Positions 15,750 through 23,631 of a DNA stretch of 35,204 bases are shown here, one piece after another; position 1 is the first letter of the stretch, and each line of letters opens with the position of its first letter. Below the pieces are notes generated by a model. The model made no database searches, had not been told where the DNA came from, and saw only the letters and a list, made by a program, of their open reading frames with translations. This DNA comes from Nostoc sp. LEGE 12450 (GTDB taxonomy: Bacteria; Cyanobacteriota; Cyanobacteriia; Cyanobacteriales; Nostocaceae). A program made the position numbers and the translations under genes. The stretch covers positions 1-35,204 of the forward strand of contig NZ_JADEXU010000081.1 of the NCBI RefSeq assembly GCF_015206895.1, read 5' to 3'.

Positions 15750-16388
15750 ATGTTCGATGAACCGTTAGCAATTAATATCAGTGAAGAAAGCTGTCCAGTC
15801 ACTGCTGTGATCTCTCATGTAGTGAAACCGGGGCGTGAGCAAGGTTACGAAGCATGGTTTCATGGCATTGCCGCAGATGCACGAAAATTCAAGGGACATC
15901 TAGGTGTCAGCACTATTCGACCCCAGGATCACGCCCATCCTGAGTACGTGGTCATTCTCAAGTTCGATTGCTACGGCAATCTCAAGACTTGGCTAGAATC
16001 AGATATTCGGCGGGAATGGATTGAGCGATTGCAACCCTTGATTGAAAAGCCAGAAGATATTCAAACCCTGACCGGATTGGAAACCTGGTTTACTCTCTCA
16101 AACAAACCTATGATGTCTCCACCACCCCGCTACAAAATGGCGTTAGTGAGCTGGTTAGGAGTATTCTTCACGCTTCCTCAGCTCAATCGTTTGCTAGCAC
16201 CGTTGCTGTCTGGGCTACCTCTATTGCTCAATCAACTGATTAGCACAGGACTCGGTGTCGCTCTGCTCACTTATGTGATTATGCCGCGTCTAACGCAACT
16301 ATTTCGCAAATGGCTGTATCCCATTTCATACCCCTCTTCTAAAACTCAACTGGCTTTACCCATCAATTCAAAGTCGCCACAGCAGTAG
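15750..16388 (+). CDS. Membrane-anchored antibiotic-biosynthesis-monooxygenase (ABM) domain protein
   Basis: A 212-residue protein. Residues 12-115 form an ABM-type ferredoxin-like domain (CPVTAVISHVVKPGREQGYE, AWFHGIAADARKF, FKGHLGVSTIRPQ, EYVVILKFDCYGNLKTWLES). Residues about 128-178 hold two hydrophobic helices, followed by a basic cytoplasmic-type tail. This architecture (ABM domain plus C-terminal membrane pair) recurs in bacteria, but its reaction is not known to me. The frame extends upstream to a TTG at 15633, but ATG 15750 starts just before the domain and is preferred. It lies downstream of the porin gene on the same strand. Confidence 0.8.
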   Translation: MFDEPLAINISEESCPVTAVISHVVKPGREQGYEAWFHGIAADARKFKGHLGVSTIRPQDHAHPEYVVILKFDCYGNLKTWLESDIRREWIERLQPLIEKPEDIQTLTGLETWFTLSNKPMMSPPPRYKMALVSWLGVFFTLPQLNRLLAPLLSGLPLLLNQLISTGLGVALLTYVIMPRLTQLFRKWLYPISYPSSKTQLALPINSKSPQQ

Positions 16389-16506
16389 CCGTGCATTGTC
16401 AATTTTCGTATGCTGCTTGATTGTTAGTCGTTTTACCCTTATCCTACCCAAAAGGTAGTAATAGTAAAGTAAATTTCTTTTTCAAGGCAATACTTCAGGG
16501 TGATTT

Positions 16507-16782
16507 ATGAACAAAGGCGAACTAGTGGATGCTGTAGCGGCAAAGACCAACATCACAAAAAAGCAAGCTGATGAAGTAATCAGTGCTTTTTTGTCAGTTG
16601 TTACCGAAGCTGTGGCTAATGGAGAGAAGATAACGCTGGTAGGGTTTGGGTCATTCGAGCGACGCGAACGCTCAGAACGCGAAGGGCGTAATCCGAAAAC
16701 CAATGAGCCAATGACTATCCCAGCGACCAAAGTGCCTGCGTTTTCTGCTGGGAAACAGTTTAAAGAAAAAGTAGCGCCATAG
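16507..16782 (+). CDS. hup: HU-family DNA-binding protein
   Basis: A 91-residue HU protein of normal length: MNKGELVDAVA helix, KKQADEVISAFLSVVTEAVA, the VGFGSFERRERSEREGRNPK arm with NPKTNEPM, and a closing FSAGKQFKEKV. HU dimers bend and compact DNA and aid replication, recombination and transposition. The 20-residue beta-arm with its Asn-Pro tip is complete. The upstream region (16389-16506) has CTACC-CAAAA-GGTAG, a short inverted repeat at about 16444-16458 that might act in regulation. Confidence 0.95.
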   Translation: MNKGELVDAVAAKTNITKKQADEVISAFLSVVTEAVANGEKITLVGFGSFERRERSEREGRNPKTNEPMTIPATKVPAFSAGKQFKEKVAP

Positions 16783-16975
16783 ATGAATTGCTTTATTACT
16801 GGCAATCCAATCCGATGCAAAGCCACAATCGATTAATTCAAGTATCGAATCGACTATGAAACTTTGACTGCTTCTTAGGGAGTAACGTTACTACAATTCT
16901 GGTATTACTCCCGTACCAACAAATCTGTTTCTGTTAAAATCGCGTCTTCCAGCACGTAAATTTTGAGGCAGTGCC

Positions 16976-17461
16976 ATGTGTGCAAAGGGATTTGGACAAC
17001 CCCAACCCACCAAAATCGATAAACTTATTGAATCTGCGGTGCGTTATTGCCACAAGCGACACCCAGAAGACCTAGACAGCATCTTTGATAATCTACCTGT
17101 CAACCTCAACCAACGAGTAGTAACGGGGATTTTGGCAGCATTGCAGAAAGATATTGACACTTTGAGTTGGTTTTGCGGCTATATGGCATCAGAAATCAAC
17201 CGCAGTGAGGACAACCAAAAGCCTCATCATCCCATCGCCGAACTTAGCAAAACTCTGATTACATCGGGGATGGAACCGTTTACTGATTTTATGCCTTATC
17301 CTGGTTGCCGCCTCGTCATACTCAATTCGGAAAAATTTGAATCATTACCAGAGTCAGTTCAAACCATAGTGCAGCAAGCTTTTGATATTAGGGAAAGTAG
17401 TGGGACAGAGGCACAAAGGATAAATGATGCGTTGCTACAAGAGTTGATGGTTCAGGAGTAA
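16976..17461 (+). CDS. Hypothetical protein, 161 aa
   Basis: A soluble, mostly helical-looking protein with no signal peptide or membrane segment. Features include KLIESAVRYCHKRHPEDLDS at the start, QRVVTGILAALQKDIDTLSW, and a Pro-rich PYPGCRLVILNSEKF centre. I recognise no family. An ATG follows GAGGCAG about 8 nt upstream. It lies between the HU gene and an insertion sequence in a region of plasmid-type genes. A reading frame of this length with ordinary codon use and a ribosome site supports a real gene. Confidence 0.6.
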   Translation: MCAKGFGQPQPTKIDKLIESAVRYCHKRHPEDLDSIFDNLPVNLNQRVVTGILAALQKDIDTLSWFCGYMASEINRSEDNQKPHHPIAELSKTLITSGMEPFTDFMPYPGCRLVILNSEKFESLPESVQTIVQQAFDIRESSGTEAQRINDALLQELMVQE

Positions 17462-17498
17462 GTAAAAAATTGAATAACAGTACAATACCTCTGCCAAT

Positions 17499-18839
17499 TT
17501 ACGAGGGTTGAACGCCACCAGAAACGGGATGAATACGTCCTAAAGCAGTAAGCTTGGCAAAAATCTTGGTTAATAAAATAGGCTCAGGGATTTCGGGAAG
17601 CATTTTTAACATTTCACGAACATATCGAAAACCACGGTAGTAAGCCTTAAGATCAATAATGCCGGAGTCGGGATTGTGTTGACGGAAATCAGACAGAAGA
17701 TGATGGGATAAGTTGACCATAAAAAATGCTAAGTTAGCAGCATTAGTCACGGCAGCTTGGCTCAGGTTCATAAAATCTTCCAATCCCCAAAACTGTTTAG
17801 CATCTCGAAAGTTAAACTCGATTTTAAAGCGCAATTTGTAGTAGTCAACTATCTTTTCGTATGACAAGTTTAGGTCGCTAGAAAATAGAATTACATGACT
17901 ACGGGCATTAGTTTTAAGATTGGTTTTGACCAAAATAACTATATTCAGTGCTTGGGCAAATTCCTTGTGAAGGAGAGTGCATTGATAAACATCAGTTTGG
18001 ACTTCATCCTTCATGCTACTTTTACATAAATACTTGTCAGGTATGTTACAGTAGTCAATTTTATCGCCGTATTTACGACGAGAGCGCTTATTGGAGTCAG
18101 GATGTTGATAAGGTATATATAATGCTGAATCATGGCGCAACTTAGAAATTATGTGCAAGTTAACAAGACGTGCCATCTGCAAAGCATTATTGTTCCCAAA
18201 ATGACCATCTAGTACTAAGTACGTCAGGGGGATAAAGTTAGCTATTAACAAGACTTGCTCATTAATCATCTTCTTAATTCTTAGCAATTCAGATGTGAGA
18301 ATAACCTCTGTTTTATTTTTGTTTTTACTCCCTTTTGGTCTTCCACGCTTACGTTTGTCTAATGGTTTTACTTCTGGGGTTGATGACAGGCTACTTTTTT
18401 CTACATTGCTCTTGATTACCTGTTCTATCCGAATCGGGAACGAGTGCCTTCGTTCAACACTTACTAATGACAATGTAAAGAAAGATAGCCCTAATATTGG
18501 TTTACTTGCTAGGCTGGAAAAGAATCTATCCAACCCATAAGTCTTTTTACCTGATTTACTCACTACAACTTCATCTCCTGCAAGCAAATATACCTCATTC
18601 GCACGGAATAAATGCTTGCGGAAAAATAGCCAAAACAACGTTGCCCAAGGGATTACTGTATGAAAGAATCTCAACATCGTCCGATAACTACCACCAGTGC
18701 CTGTCCAACGGGAGATTCCTAACATCGTTATTCTCCCATTCATTGCTAGCATCGCCATTATTATTTGGTTCAACTGACGCATCGTCGTAGCATTTATCTG
18801 GGGTAATAGGCATTGTAAGAGTGATAGAATATCGAACAT
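17499..18839 (-). CDS. IS4-superfamily transposase
   Basis: A 446-residue DDE transposase. Candidate catalytic residues are Asp89 (LLAGDEVVV), Asp211 (YLVLDGHFG) and Glu341. The last lies in a perfect Y-2-R-3-E-6-K signature (Tyr334, Arg337, Glu341, Lys348), the hallmark of IS4-type enzymes. An inserted basic segment with an AT-hook core (KRGRPKGSKNK, 164-174) lies between the first two acids. The ORF has no stops or frameshifts, so the element may be active. I could not find convincing terminal inverted repeats or a target duplication, so the element's borders are left open. Confidence 0.88.
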   Translation of the reverse strand: MFDILSLLQCLLPQINATTMRQLNQIIMAMLAMNGRITMLGISRWTGTGGSYRTMLRFFHTVIPWATLFWLFFRKHLFRANEVYLLAGDEVVVSKSGKKTYGLDRFFSSLASKPILGLSFFTLSLVSVERRHSFPIRIEQVIKSNVEKSSLSSTPEVKPLDKRKRGRPKGSKNKNKTEVILTSELLRIKKMINEQVLLIANFIPLTYLVLDGHFGNNNALQMARLVNLHIISKLRHDSALYIPYQHPDSNKRSRRKYGDKIDYCNIPDKYLCKSSMKDEVQTDVYQCTLLHKEFAQALNIVILVKTNLKTNARSHVILFSSDLNLSYEKIVDYYKLRFKIEFNFRDAKQFWGLEDFMNLSQAAVTNAANLAFFMVNLSHHLLSDFRQHNPDSGIIDLKAYYRGFRYVREMLKMLPEIPEPILLTKIFAKLTALGRIHPVSGGVQPS

Positions 18840-18899
18840 GGGCGAATTGTAGCGTTTGAGTTGTCGTTGTGGTAGACAATAACTCTACTACAGAGCGCC

Positions 18900-19121
18900 C
18901 TATCTCTTCACCCTCTTCTTTTGGCTAAGGTATTGAAGCATTGAACCAGTTTTGTAGACGCGGTAATACTTGGGACAAGCACCATTGCAATACACCAGCT
19001 TGTAAACAGAAATTTCTATGACTTCTACATTTGCATCTGTTGGTGGCAGAAGTATCTTTTCGCAGTGTTCGTCCCAATCGGGTGTTTTAACTGAGGGCGT
19101 AGTTGTTATGACGTGTGCCAT
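18900..19121 (-). CDS. Hypothetical protein, 73 aa
   Basis: A small ORF starting MAHVITTTPSVKTPDWDEHC and ending in a basic tail (SQKKRVKR), with cysteines at the end of the first segment and in YCNGACPKYYRVYK. No family recognised. The frame is open upstream to 19175, but the ATG at 19121 is the better start. It lies downstream of the 189-aa gene on the same strand, 76 nt away, possibly in one transcript. Its end is close to the IS4-type transposase. Confidence 0.45.
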   Translation of the reverse strand: MAHVITTTPSVKTPDWDEHCEKILLPPTDANVEVIEISVYKLVYCNGACPKYYRVYKTGSMLQYLSQKKRVKR

Positions 19122-19197
19122 GATTAAGCCATTTCGTGGTGAAGTAGCAAGCGATTGCACTTGTTTTGGTTGCAATCGCCTTTTCTAGATTCGGTAT

Positions 19198-19767
19198 TTA
19201 CGCTGCTACTGCTTGCCTGATTCCGAGTGATGCGATGGCAGCATCAATGTTGTCAGATGTGTGGCTATTCCCCAGTTGAGTACGTCGGCTGTACCATTGA
19301 TTTGCTCTGTTGTACCCGACGAAGCCAACACGGTGGCGATTCAGATATAGAGTTGTGCTAAAGGAAAGCCAGTCAATCTGTCCGTAAGTTAAACCGAATT
19401 TGATGCAAGCTGTTTCCAGTTCTTTGCTCAGGCGTTCATTGCGTTCCAATGGAGTTTCGGGAAGTGTCGCTTTAACCTCTGCAACTCTTTTTGCGAACCA
19501 GTCTCGGTCAAATGGGAGCCGTCCGCCACCGACTAATTGCACCCATACTGTGATTCCGCCTTCGATCCAGATTGTGCGAACTGATTCGGATTGGACTTCG
19601 ATAATCTCGCCAATAATCTGACGGTCACGAGCAGTCAGGGGGTCTCGGGTTGGGGCTACAGCTTCGGCTTGGGATTCGATGTATTTGTCAAGCTCGGCTT
19701 GTGCTACGGCTTGCTCATCAACAGAAGAACTAGGAATTGCTTGCTGTGTATGTGTTGTATAAGGCAT
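19198..19767 (-). CDS. Hypothetical protein, 189 aa
   Basis: A soluble protein beginning MPYTTHTQQAIPSSSVDEQA. A low-complexity acidic N-terminus (to about residue 50) precedes a beta-rich segment (GEIIEVQSESVRTIWIEGGI, TVWVQLVGGGRLPFDRDWF) and a helical C-terminus. I recognise no family. An upstream in-frame ATG (19782) would add five residues. It is transcribed divergently from the ribbon-helix-helix-type gene at 19976, and the AATCTAGATT array (19841-19896) lies in the shared upstream region, so both genes could share its control. Confidence 0.55.
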   Translation of the reverse strand: MPYTTHTQQAIPSSSVDEQAVAQAELDKYIESQAEAVAPTRDPLTARDRQIIGEIIEVQSESVRTIWIEGGITVWVQLVGGGRLPFDRDWFAKRVAEVKATLPETPLERNERLSKELETACIKFGLTYGQIDWLSFSTTLYLNRHRVGFVGYNRANQWYSRRTQLGNSHTSDNIDAAIASLGIRQAVAA

Positions 19768-19840
19768 AATATTGATCTCCATTCAGTTGGATAAAAGGCG
19801 ATCGCACGGTTTGCGAGACTTGGGGCGGTCGTCTTTTTGC

Positions 19841-19896
19841 TTTCTAGATATAATCTAGCAAACAATCTAGATTTAGTCAAGATAAAAATCTAGATT
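19841..19896. promoter_or_regulatory. Phased array of TCTAGA palindromes (operator or centromere-like)
   Basis: Three 10-bp sites start exactly 23 bp apart: TTTCTAGATA at 19841, AATCTAGATT at 19864 and AATCTAGATT at 19887. The last two are perfect palindromes. An extra half-site AATCTAG at 19852 puts a TCTAG core 11 bp after the first. The array lies in the divergent region between the genes at 19767 (minus) and 19976 (plus). A further similar site, ATTCTAGATA at 20356, lies beyond the plus-strand gene. The likely binder is the ribbon-helix-helix-type protein encoded at 19976; this is inference. Confidence 0.65.
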
Positions 19897-19975
19897 ATTA
19901 AGTTGGCTTACAATAAGGTTTGCAGAGATTATTCTGGATCAAGAGTATATTGTTGATAAAGACCAACAGAAAAAT

Positions 19976-20260
19976 ATGCCTGCGAACAAAAAGCCAGAGA
20001 CACAAGGGCGAATTGCCCAGCTAGGTATCAAGATAGATGCCGAGTTATACGAGAAGTACAAAACAAAATTGAAAGAAGATGGTATATCGATTACGGAAGA
20101 TATCGAAAACCACATGAGGAATTATATAGGCGAGATGATTGTCCACAGCAATGTAGTGGATATAGTCAAGCTAGTAGAGGATGTAGAAGTTTTAAAGAAA
20201 GTCTTGGGGGAGTTACAACCGGGCTGGCAAGAGAGAATGAGCAGCTTAAAAGTCAGTTAA
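19976..20260 (+). CDS. Ribbon-helix-helix-type small DNA-binding protein; possibly frameshifted
   Basis: A 94-residue protein. Residues 13-51 fit a ribbon-helix-helix fold: strand RIAQLGIKID, helix ELYEKYKTKLKEDG, then ISITEDIENHMRNYIG. Such proteins repress their own promoters or serve plasmid partition. The rest (55-80) looks like the start of a coiled coil. Beyond a run of five Gs (20206-20210) another frame carries VTTGLARENEQLKSQLKAMS and more heptad-like sequence to a stop at 20329-20331. One extra G, or a -1 slip, would join them into a longer coiled-coil protein. As read, the protein ends MSSLKVS. Confidence 0.65.
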   Translation: MPANKKPETQGRIAQLGIKIDAELYEKYKTKLKEDGISITEDIENHMRNYIGEMIVHSNVVDIVKLVEDVEVLKKVLGELQPGWQERMSSLKVS

Positions 20261-20306
20261 AAGCCATGTCATCTCAAATCGACAACTTGGTTCAAATAAT
20301 GAAAAC

Positions 20307-20340
20307 TTCACCCCCTCTTGACAGGGGGTGAAGCATTTTT
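20307..20340 (+). terminator. Rho-independent terminator
   Basis: A perfect 10-bp stem, TTCACCCCCT (20307-20316) with AGGGGGTGAA (20323-20332), has a 6-nt loop and is followed by GCATTTTT. It ends the ribbon-helix-helix-type gene transcript. It also overlaps the stop codon of the alternative reading frame (TGA, 20329-20331). Confidence 0.8.
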
Positions 20341-20402
20341 AAGGTACGCCATTTTATTCTAGATAATTTTCTTGATTTTAAGCTAGCTCGGTGTTAGATT
20401 TT

Positions 20403-20438
20403 AAGTAGCCACATATTCTAGTGGCTACTTAATTTTTT
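20403..20438 (+). terminator. Second rho-independent terminator
   Basis: A perfect 10-bp stem, AAGTAGCCAC (20403-20412) with GTGGCTACTT (20421-20430), has an 8-nt loop and is followed by AATTTTTT. It lies 60 bp after the first terminator, giving strong insulation between the small regulator gene and the large ORF at 20555. Confidence 0.78.
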
Positions 20439-20554
20439 AGGCAATCGCCCAAACGCGAATAACATTTGCTCACACACTTGCTATCCGCACTTGAAGCGCG
20501 AGGTAAACAAGACAAGCATTTGCTTGCCTTCTTATCAGTAGATCGTAAAATGCC

Positions 20555-22129
20555 ATGCTGACACTAGAAGCCGAACAAACATCAGCACTTGACTACACCA
20601 AATTGAACAACGGTATCCAGGATACCTTCACCGCCATCGACCGTTTTGAGTGGCAAGCATCTGATGAACTGCGGCTGATGCGAGACAAAGGCTATTACCA
20701 AGATGGTGGACACAAGAGCTTTGAAGCTTATTGCGAAAGCGAGTTGACCAAACACGGGGGATATCGCAGAGTCAAGGATCTATTTGCGGCCAAGCAAGTA
20801 GTTGATACCTTACCAGAAGAACTGAGGCCGCATATTACCAAACCATCCCAGACACGCTCCTTACTCCGGTTGGTCAAAACTCCTGACAAGTTAGAACAAG
20901 CTGTTGCGATCGCAGCAAAAGAAAAACCTTTCCCTACCGCCGCCGATTTCGCCAAAGCAGTGCAGCAGGTTGCACCAACAACTAAACGCGCCACAAAAAC
21001 CGAAAACCCCAAAACGCAATTGTGTAATTCTGTGACTATCTCATCACAATCGCACCCTCGTTATGGAGATTCGGGAGTGATTGAGGCAGATGCACCAAAT
21101 CGCTGGCAACAGATTGTTACCTTTGCTGATGGTGAGAGGATGTTGGTCAACAATGCTGATTTAGATGCCGCCAGCGTCCCATTCCCCAGAGAGCGCACTT
21201 ACCCCGCAGAATATACGGAAGCGATCGCCCAAACCAGAGAGCAGCACCAGCAGGAACTAGAGCGCCTAGAGCAAGAACTGAGGATTGGCTTGCAAACAGA
21301 GGCCACAGCTAGAGCCGAAGAACAAGTACAAGAACAACTCTCATCCTTGCAACGACTATTCAAGCAGCAGAAAGAGCAAAACATCCAGTTGCAGCAACGC
21401 CTAGATGAGATGGAATCGCTACGGCAGTTAGAAGCTGATAACCAACAACTCCAGCAACGCATTCAGGAGCTAGAACACGCCGTACAACAGCATTCGGTTC
21501 AAGAATGGGGAAATACTATGACCCAACAGGCGACTAAAGCGTTGAACAAGCAGGTGAAGCAAGCCTTGGAAAAAACAATTGATCTGCGATCGCTTGCAGC
21601 AGAACCCCCCAAGGAAAATGCCCAAGAATGTCTGCGGCTCATGGGCATGGCATTGAAAAACCTTGCCAGTGCCATGAACAACACCCAGGCGCTTGAAGCT
21701 GCTGCAATAATTCTGGGGAGTGAACCAACGCCATCTGCGATCGCATATCGAGCCGAACAACTGGAAATGCTGCCCCAAGCGGTTAGTGATATTCGGCAGG
21801 TGCTTGCAAAACCTGGGTGTACGTGGCAGGACTACTGGGCAGTAGCGCAAGAGTATGAGGTAATCAAACAGGACTACTGGGCGGAATTGACCACCCAAGA
21901 AACAGAATTAATTACTGCTCTCCAGAACGCATCCCTTCAACCGCGCACTATTGGCATTGGTTCTATCGTTGCCCACGCTGACCCCTACCGGACTTTGTAT
22001 GTTGAGAGGGGTGAAGTTGTAGAGGATTTGGGCGAAGAGTTGGTGGTGGCTTGGGATCACTGGCGAAACCAGTCCAAGAAAACTGACAGGTATTTTCGAG
22101 ATGAGTTGCGATTCTGGCAACCTGAATAG
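20555..22129 (+). CDS. Large coiled-coil protein with ParB-like N-terminus (plasmid-type, unknown function)
   Basis: A 524-residue protein. Residues about 25-150 resemble the DNA-binding half of ParB-like or plasmid-maintenance proteins (HKSFEAYCESELTKHGGYRR, VKDLFAAKQVVDTLPEEL, TRSLLRLVKTPDKLEQAV). About 165-205 is a small SH3/KOW-like segment (SHPRYGDSGVIEADAPNRWQ, QIVTFADGERMLV). About 219-313 is a long Glu/Gln-rich coiled coil. About 335-440 is helical, and 470-524 is another SH3-like part (GIGSIVAHADPYRTLYVERG, EVVEDLGEELVVAWDHW). Family assignment is tentative; no ParA partner is visible. A role in plasmid replication, partition or conjugation is an inference from layout. Confidence 0.65.
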   Translation: MLTLEAEQTSALDYTKLNNGIQDTFTAIDRFEWQASDELRLMRDKGYYQDGGHKSFEAYCESELTKHGGYRRVKDLFAAKQVVDTLPEELRPHITKPSQTRSLLRLVKTPDKLEQAVAIAAKEKPFPTAADFAKAVQQVAPTTKRATKTENPKTQLCNSVTISSQSHPRYGDSGVIEADAPNRWQQIVTFADGERMLVNNADLDAASVPFPRERTYPAEYTEAIAQTREQHQQELERLEQELRIGLQTEATARAEEQVQEQLSSLQRLFKQQKEQNIQLQQRLDEMESLRQLEADNQQLQQRIQELEHAVQQHSVQEWGNTMTQQATKALNKQVKQALEKTIDLRSLAAEPPKENAQECLRLMGMALKNLASAMNNTQALEAAAIILGSEPTPSAIAYRAEQLEMLPQAVSDIRQVLAKPGCTWQDYWAVAQEYEVIKQDYWAELTTQETELITALQNASLQPRTIGIGSIVAHADPYRTLYVERGEVVEDLGEELVVAWDHWRNQSKKTDRYFRDELRFWQPE

Positions 22130-22234
22130 GCTTTTAGTGTACTGATGACTTTTTAGATAACCAAATACAAGTACCTTGCCCCGCATCACAGTGGGGGAAA
22201 TTTCCGTGCGTCAACATAAACAGGAGATTGTAAA

Positions 22235-23410
22235 ATGACCGCAACTATCACAAAACCCAAGCTCAAAAAGGCTGCTGCTAAAGCACAATCACCGTATAAG
22301 CGGCTTCATGTGATTATTCCCATAGAAGATATGTTATGGGCTTCCCAGCAAAAGCCTTCAGTTACGCAATTGTGGCAAGAATGCTGGACGGCTGACCCCT
22401 ACGGTTCCCGGTGGATGCCCCTAACTTCTGCTTTAGGGTACAGTACTTTTATCTGTGCAAAGAAAATTCTCTCCGACAGTGGACTGTTCATTTTCAAGCC
22501 CGACAAGTCCATAGAGGATGGCCGAGAAACAGCTAGCTGGATGGTGAAGAATTTGCATGGTAGCCGGATGAAGGAATTTTGGGAGAAAGCTAATGCTGAA
22601 AAACGAGAATCAAATGCTGGGGATTCAGATAAAGATGCTGGCTGTGAAGAAATGGGTGCTTTAAATCAAGCATCTATTTTAGGTCAAAAACAGTCAGAGC
22701 AAGAGTTTCAGAAAACCTCACGAACTACTCAGGAACAGTTCACGAACTCTTCAAAAGAGTTCGTGAACTGTGTCTCTGACACGCTTTATGAGATTTCGCA
22801 AGTTGAGGAGACGGCTCATGCGCCCTTGAGGGGCGCGTCGCCTCAGACTGTTCAAGGCGTGTCAGAGAACGAGGAAGACTCGCCTACGGCGAATGACGGC
22901 ACGACGCTAACGCTTGCGGATGCTGTACCGAGTCAGTCTACTTCCTTGTTGGCTGAAAAGCAGAATTGTGGTGTCGAGGCGATATTCCCTCATGAAGGTA
23001 TTTGTTCCGCCGCGCCCGTTGCTCAAAATGAAAAATCTGTAAATTCTGCGATCGCTAATCAAACTCAGGGGCAGATAGAACAGCGTTATTCCGCTTCGTT
23101 GTTGGTTGAAAATTCAGTTTCCGGTGTAGAAATCAAAGCAGATCATGAGGGTGAAAATTCTGCCGTGTCCGTGCCAAATCCTGAAAAATGGTCACATGAG
23201 GCGATTGTTGCAAGGGCAAATGCGCGACCGGAGCGTATGCAGAAATTCAAACTTGCGGAAAATTCGGGGCAGAATCCGGGTTTTGACTTTTTGCAGGAGT
23301 GTTGGAGTGATGATCCAGCTTTGCAGATTGTGATCAAGAAATTGCTGGCGAAGTTTCCGCAATGGGGAATTGTGGTTGTAGATGGGGTGTTAATTGATTG
23401 GAATGAGTAA
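22235..23410 (+). CDS. Hypothetical plasmid-type protein, 391 aa
   Basis: The N-terminal part (about 20-115) is folded-looking and may include a winged-helix-like segment (PSVTQLWQECWTADPYGSRW, MPLTSALGYSTFICAKKIL). The middle (about 125-320) is low-complexity with two related copies of an S-LL-EK/EN-GVE-HEG motif. The C-terminus (about 345-391) is folded again (FDFLQECWSDDPALQIVIKK, FPQWGIVVVDGVLIDWNE) and repeats the QECW-DP theme of the N-terminus. A 17-bp perfect palindrome lies in frame at 22735-22771. AGGAG precedes the ATG. Function unknown; it lies 105 nt after the coiled-coil gene on the same strand. Confidence 0.6.
   Translation: MTATITKPKLKKAAAKAQSPYKRLHVIIPIEDMLWASQQKPSVTQLWQECWTADPYGSRWMPLTSALGYSTFICAKKILSDSGLFIFKPDKSIEDGRETASWMVKNLHGSRMKEFWEKANAEKRESNAGDSDKDAGCEEMGALNQASILGQKQSEQEFQKTSRTTQEQFTNSSKEFVNCVSDTLYEISQVEETAHAPLRGASPQTVQGVSENEEDSPTANDGTTLTLADAVPSQSTSLLAEKQNCGVEAIFPHEGICSAAPVAQNEKSVNSAIANQTQGQIEQRYSASLLVENSVSGVEIKADHEGENSAVSVPNPEKWSHEAIVARANARPERMQKFKLAENSGQNPGFDFLQECWSDDPALQIVIKKLLAKFPQWGIVVVDGVLIDWNE
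22735..22771. repeat. Perfect 17-bp inverted repeat inside a coding region
   Basis: ACAGTTCACGAACTCTT (22735-22751), 3-nt loop CAA, then its exact complement AAGAGTTCGTGAACTGT (22755-22771). It sits in frame within the low-complexity middle of the 391-aa gene and encodes QFTNSSKEFVNC. Such in-frame palindromes may be dispersed repeat insertions tolerated by a disordered protein region. Confidence 0.8.
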
Positions 23411-23512
23411 TAATTACTATGTCAATTAGCTGCATATTTCTGCACTTGTTGCTATTAAGAGCGCTATGCCGCTCTAGCAATATTCCTTTAGTGTTGGTAT
23501 TTAATGATTTTT

Positions 23513-23542
23513 TTGCTGTAATCATAGATGTCACACTATAAA
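23513..23542 (+). promoter_or_regulatory. Candidate promoter of the type I restriction-modification operon
   Basis: TTGCTG (23513-23518) and TATAAA (23537-23542) are spaced by 18 bp in an AT-rich gap, about 90 bp before the hsdM start. This fits a sigma-70-type promoter. A short hairpin (AGAGCG-CTATGC-CGCTCT, 23458-23475) just upstream could end transcription coming from the previous gene. No experimental support. Confidence 0.4.
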
Positions 23543-23631
23543 TTACTCTTTTTAAGGTATAAATAGTTATTGCACACAAAGTTAGGATACGTGCCTAAAT
23601 TTTGAAGAATTCTTTGAGAGAGAGTCAAAAA

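Noticed and set aside
17462..18899. Terminal inverted repeats of the IS4-type element
   Set aside because: Candidate matches (CTCTG near 17490 and its inverse near 18891; AATAAC direct repeats) are too short and degenerate to define borders.
21199..21462. Cys/Ser-rich minus-strand ORF
   Set aside because: It is the antisense shadow of the Gln/Glu-rich coiled coil of the 20555 gene; the composition follows directly from that.
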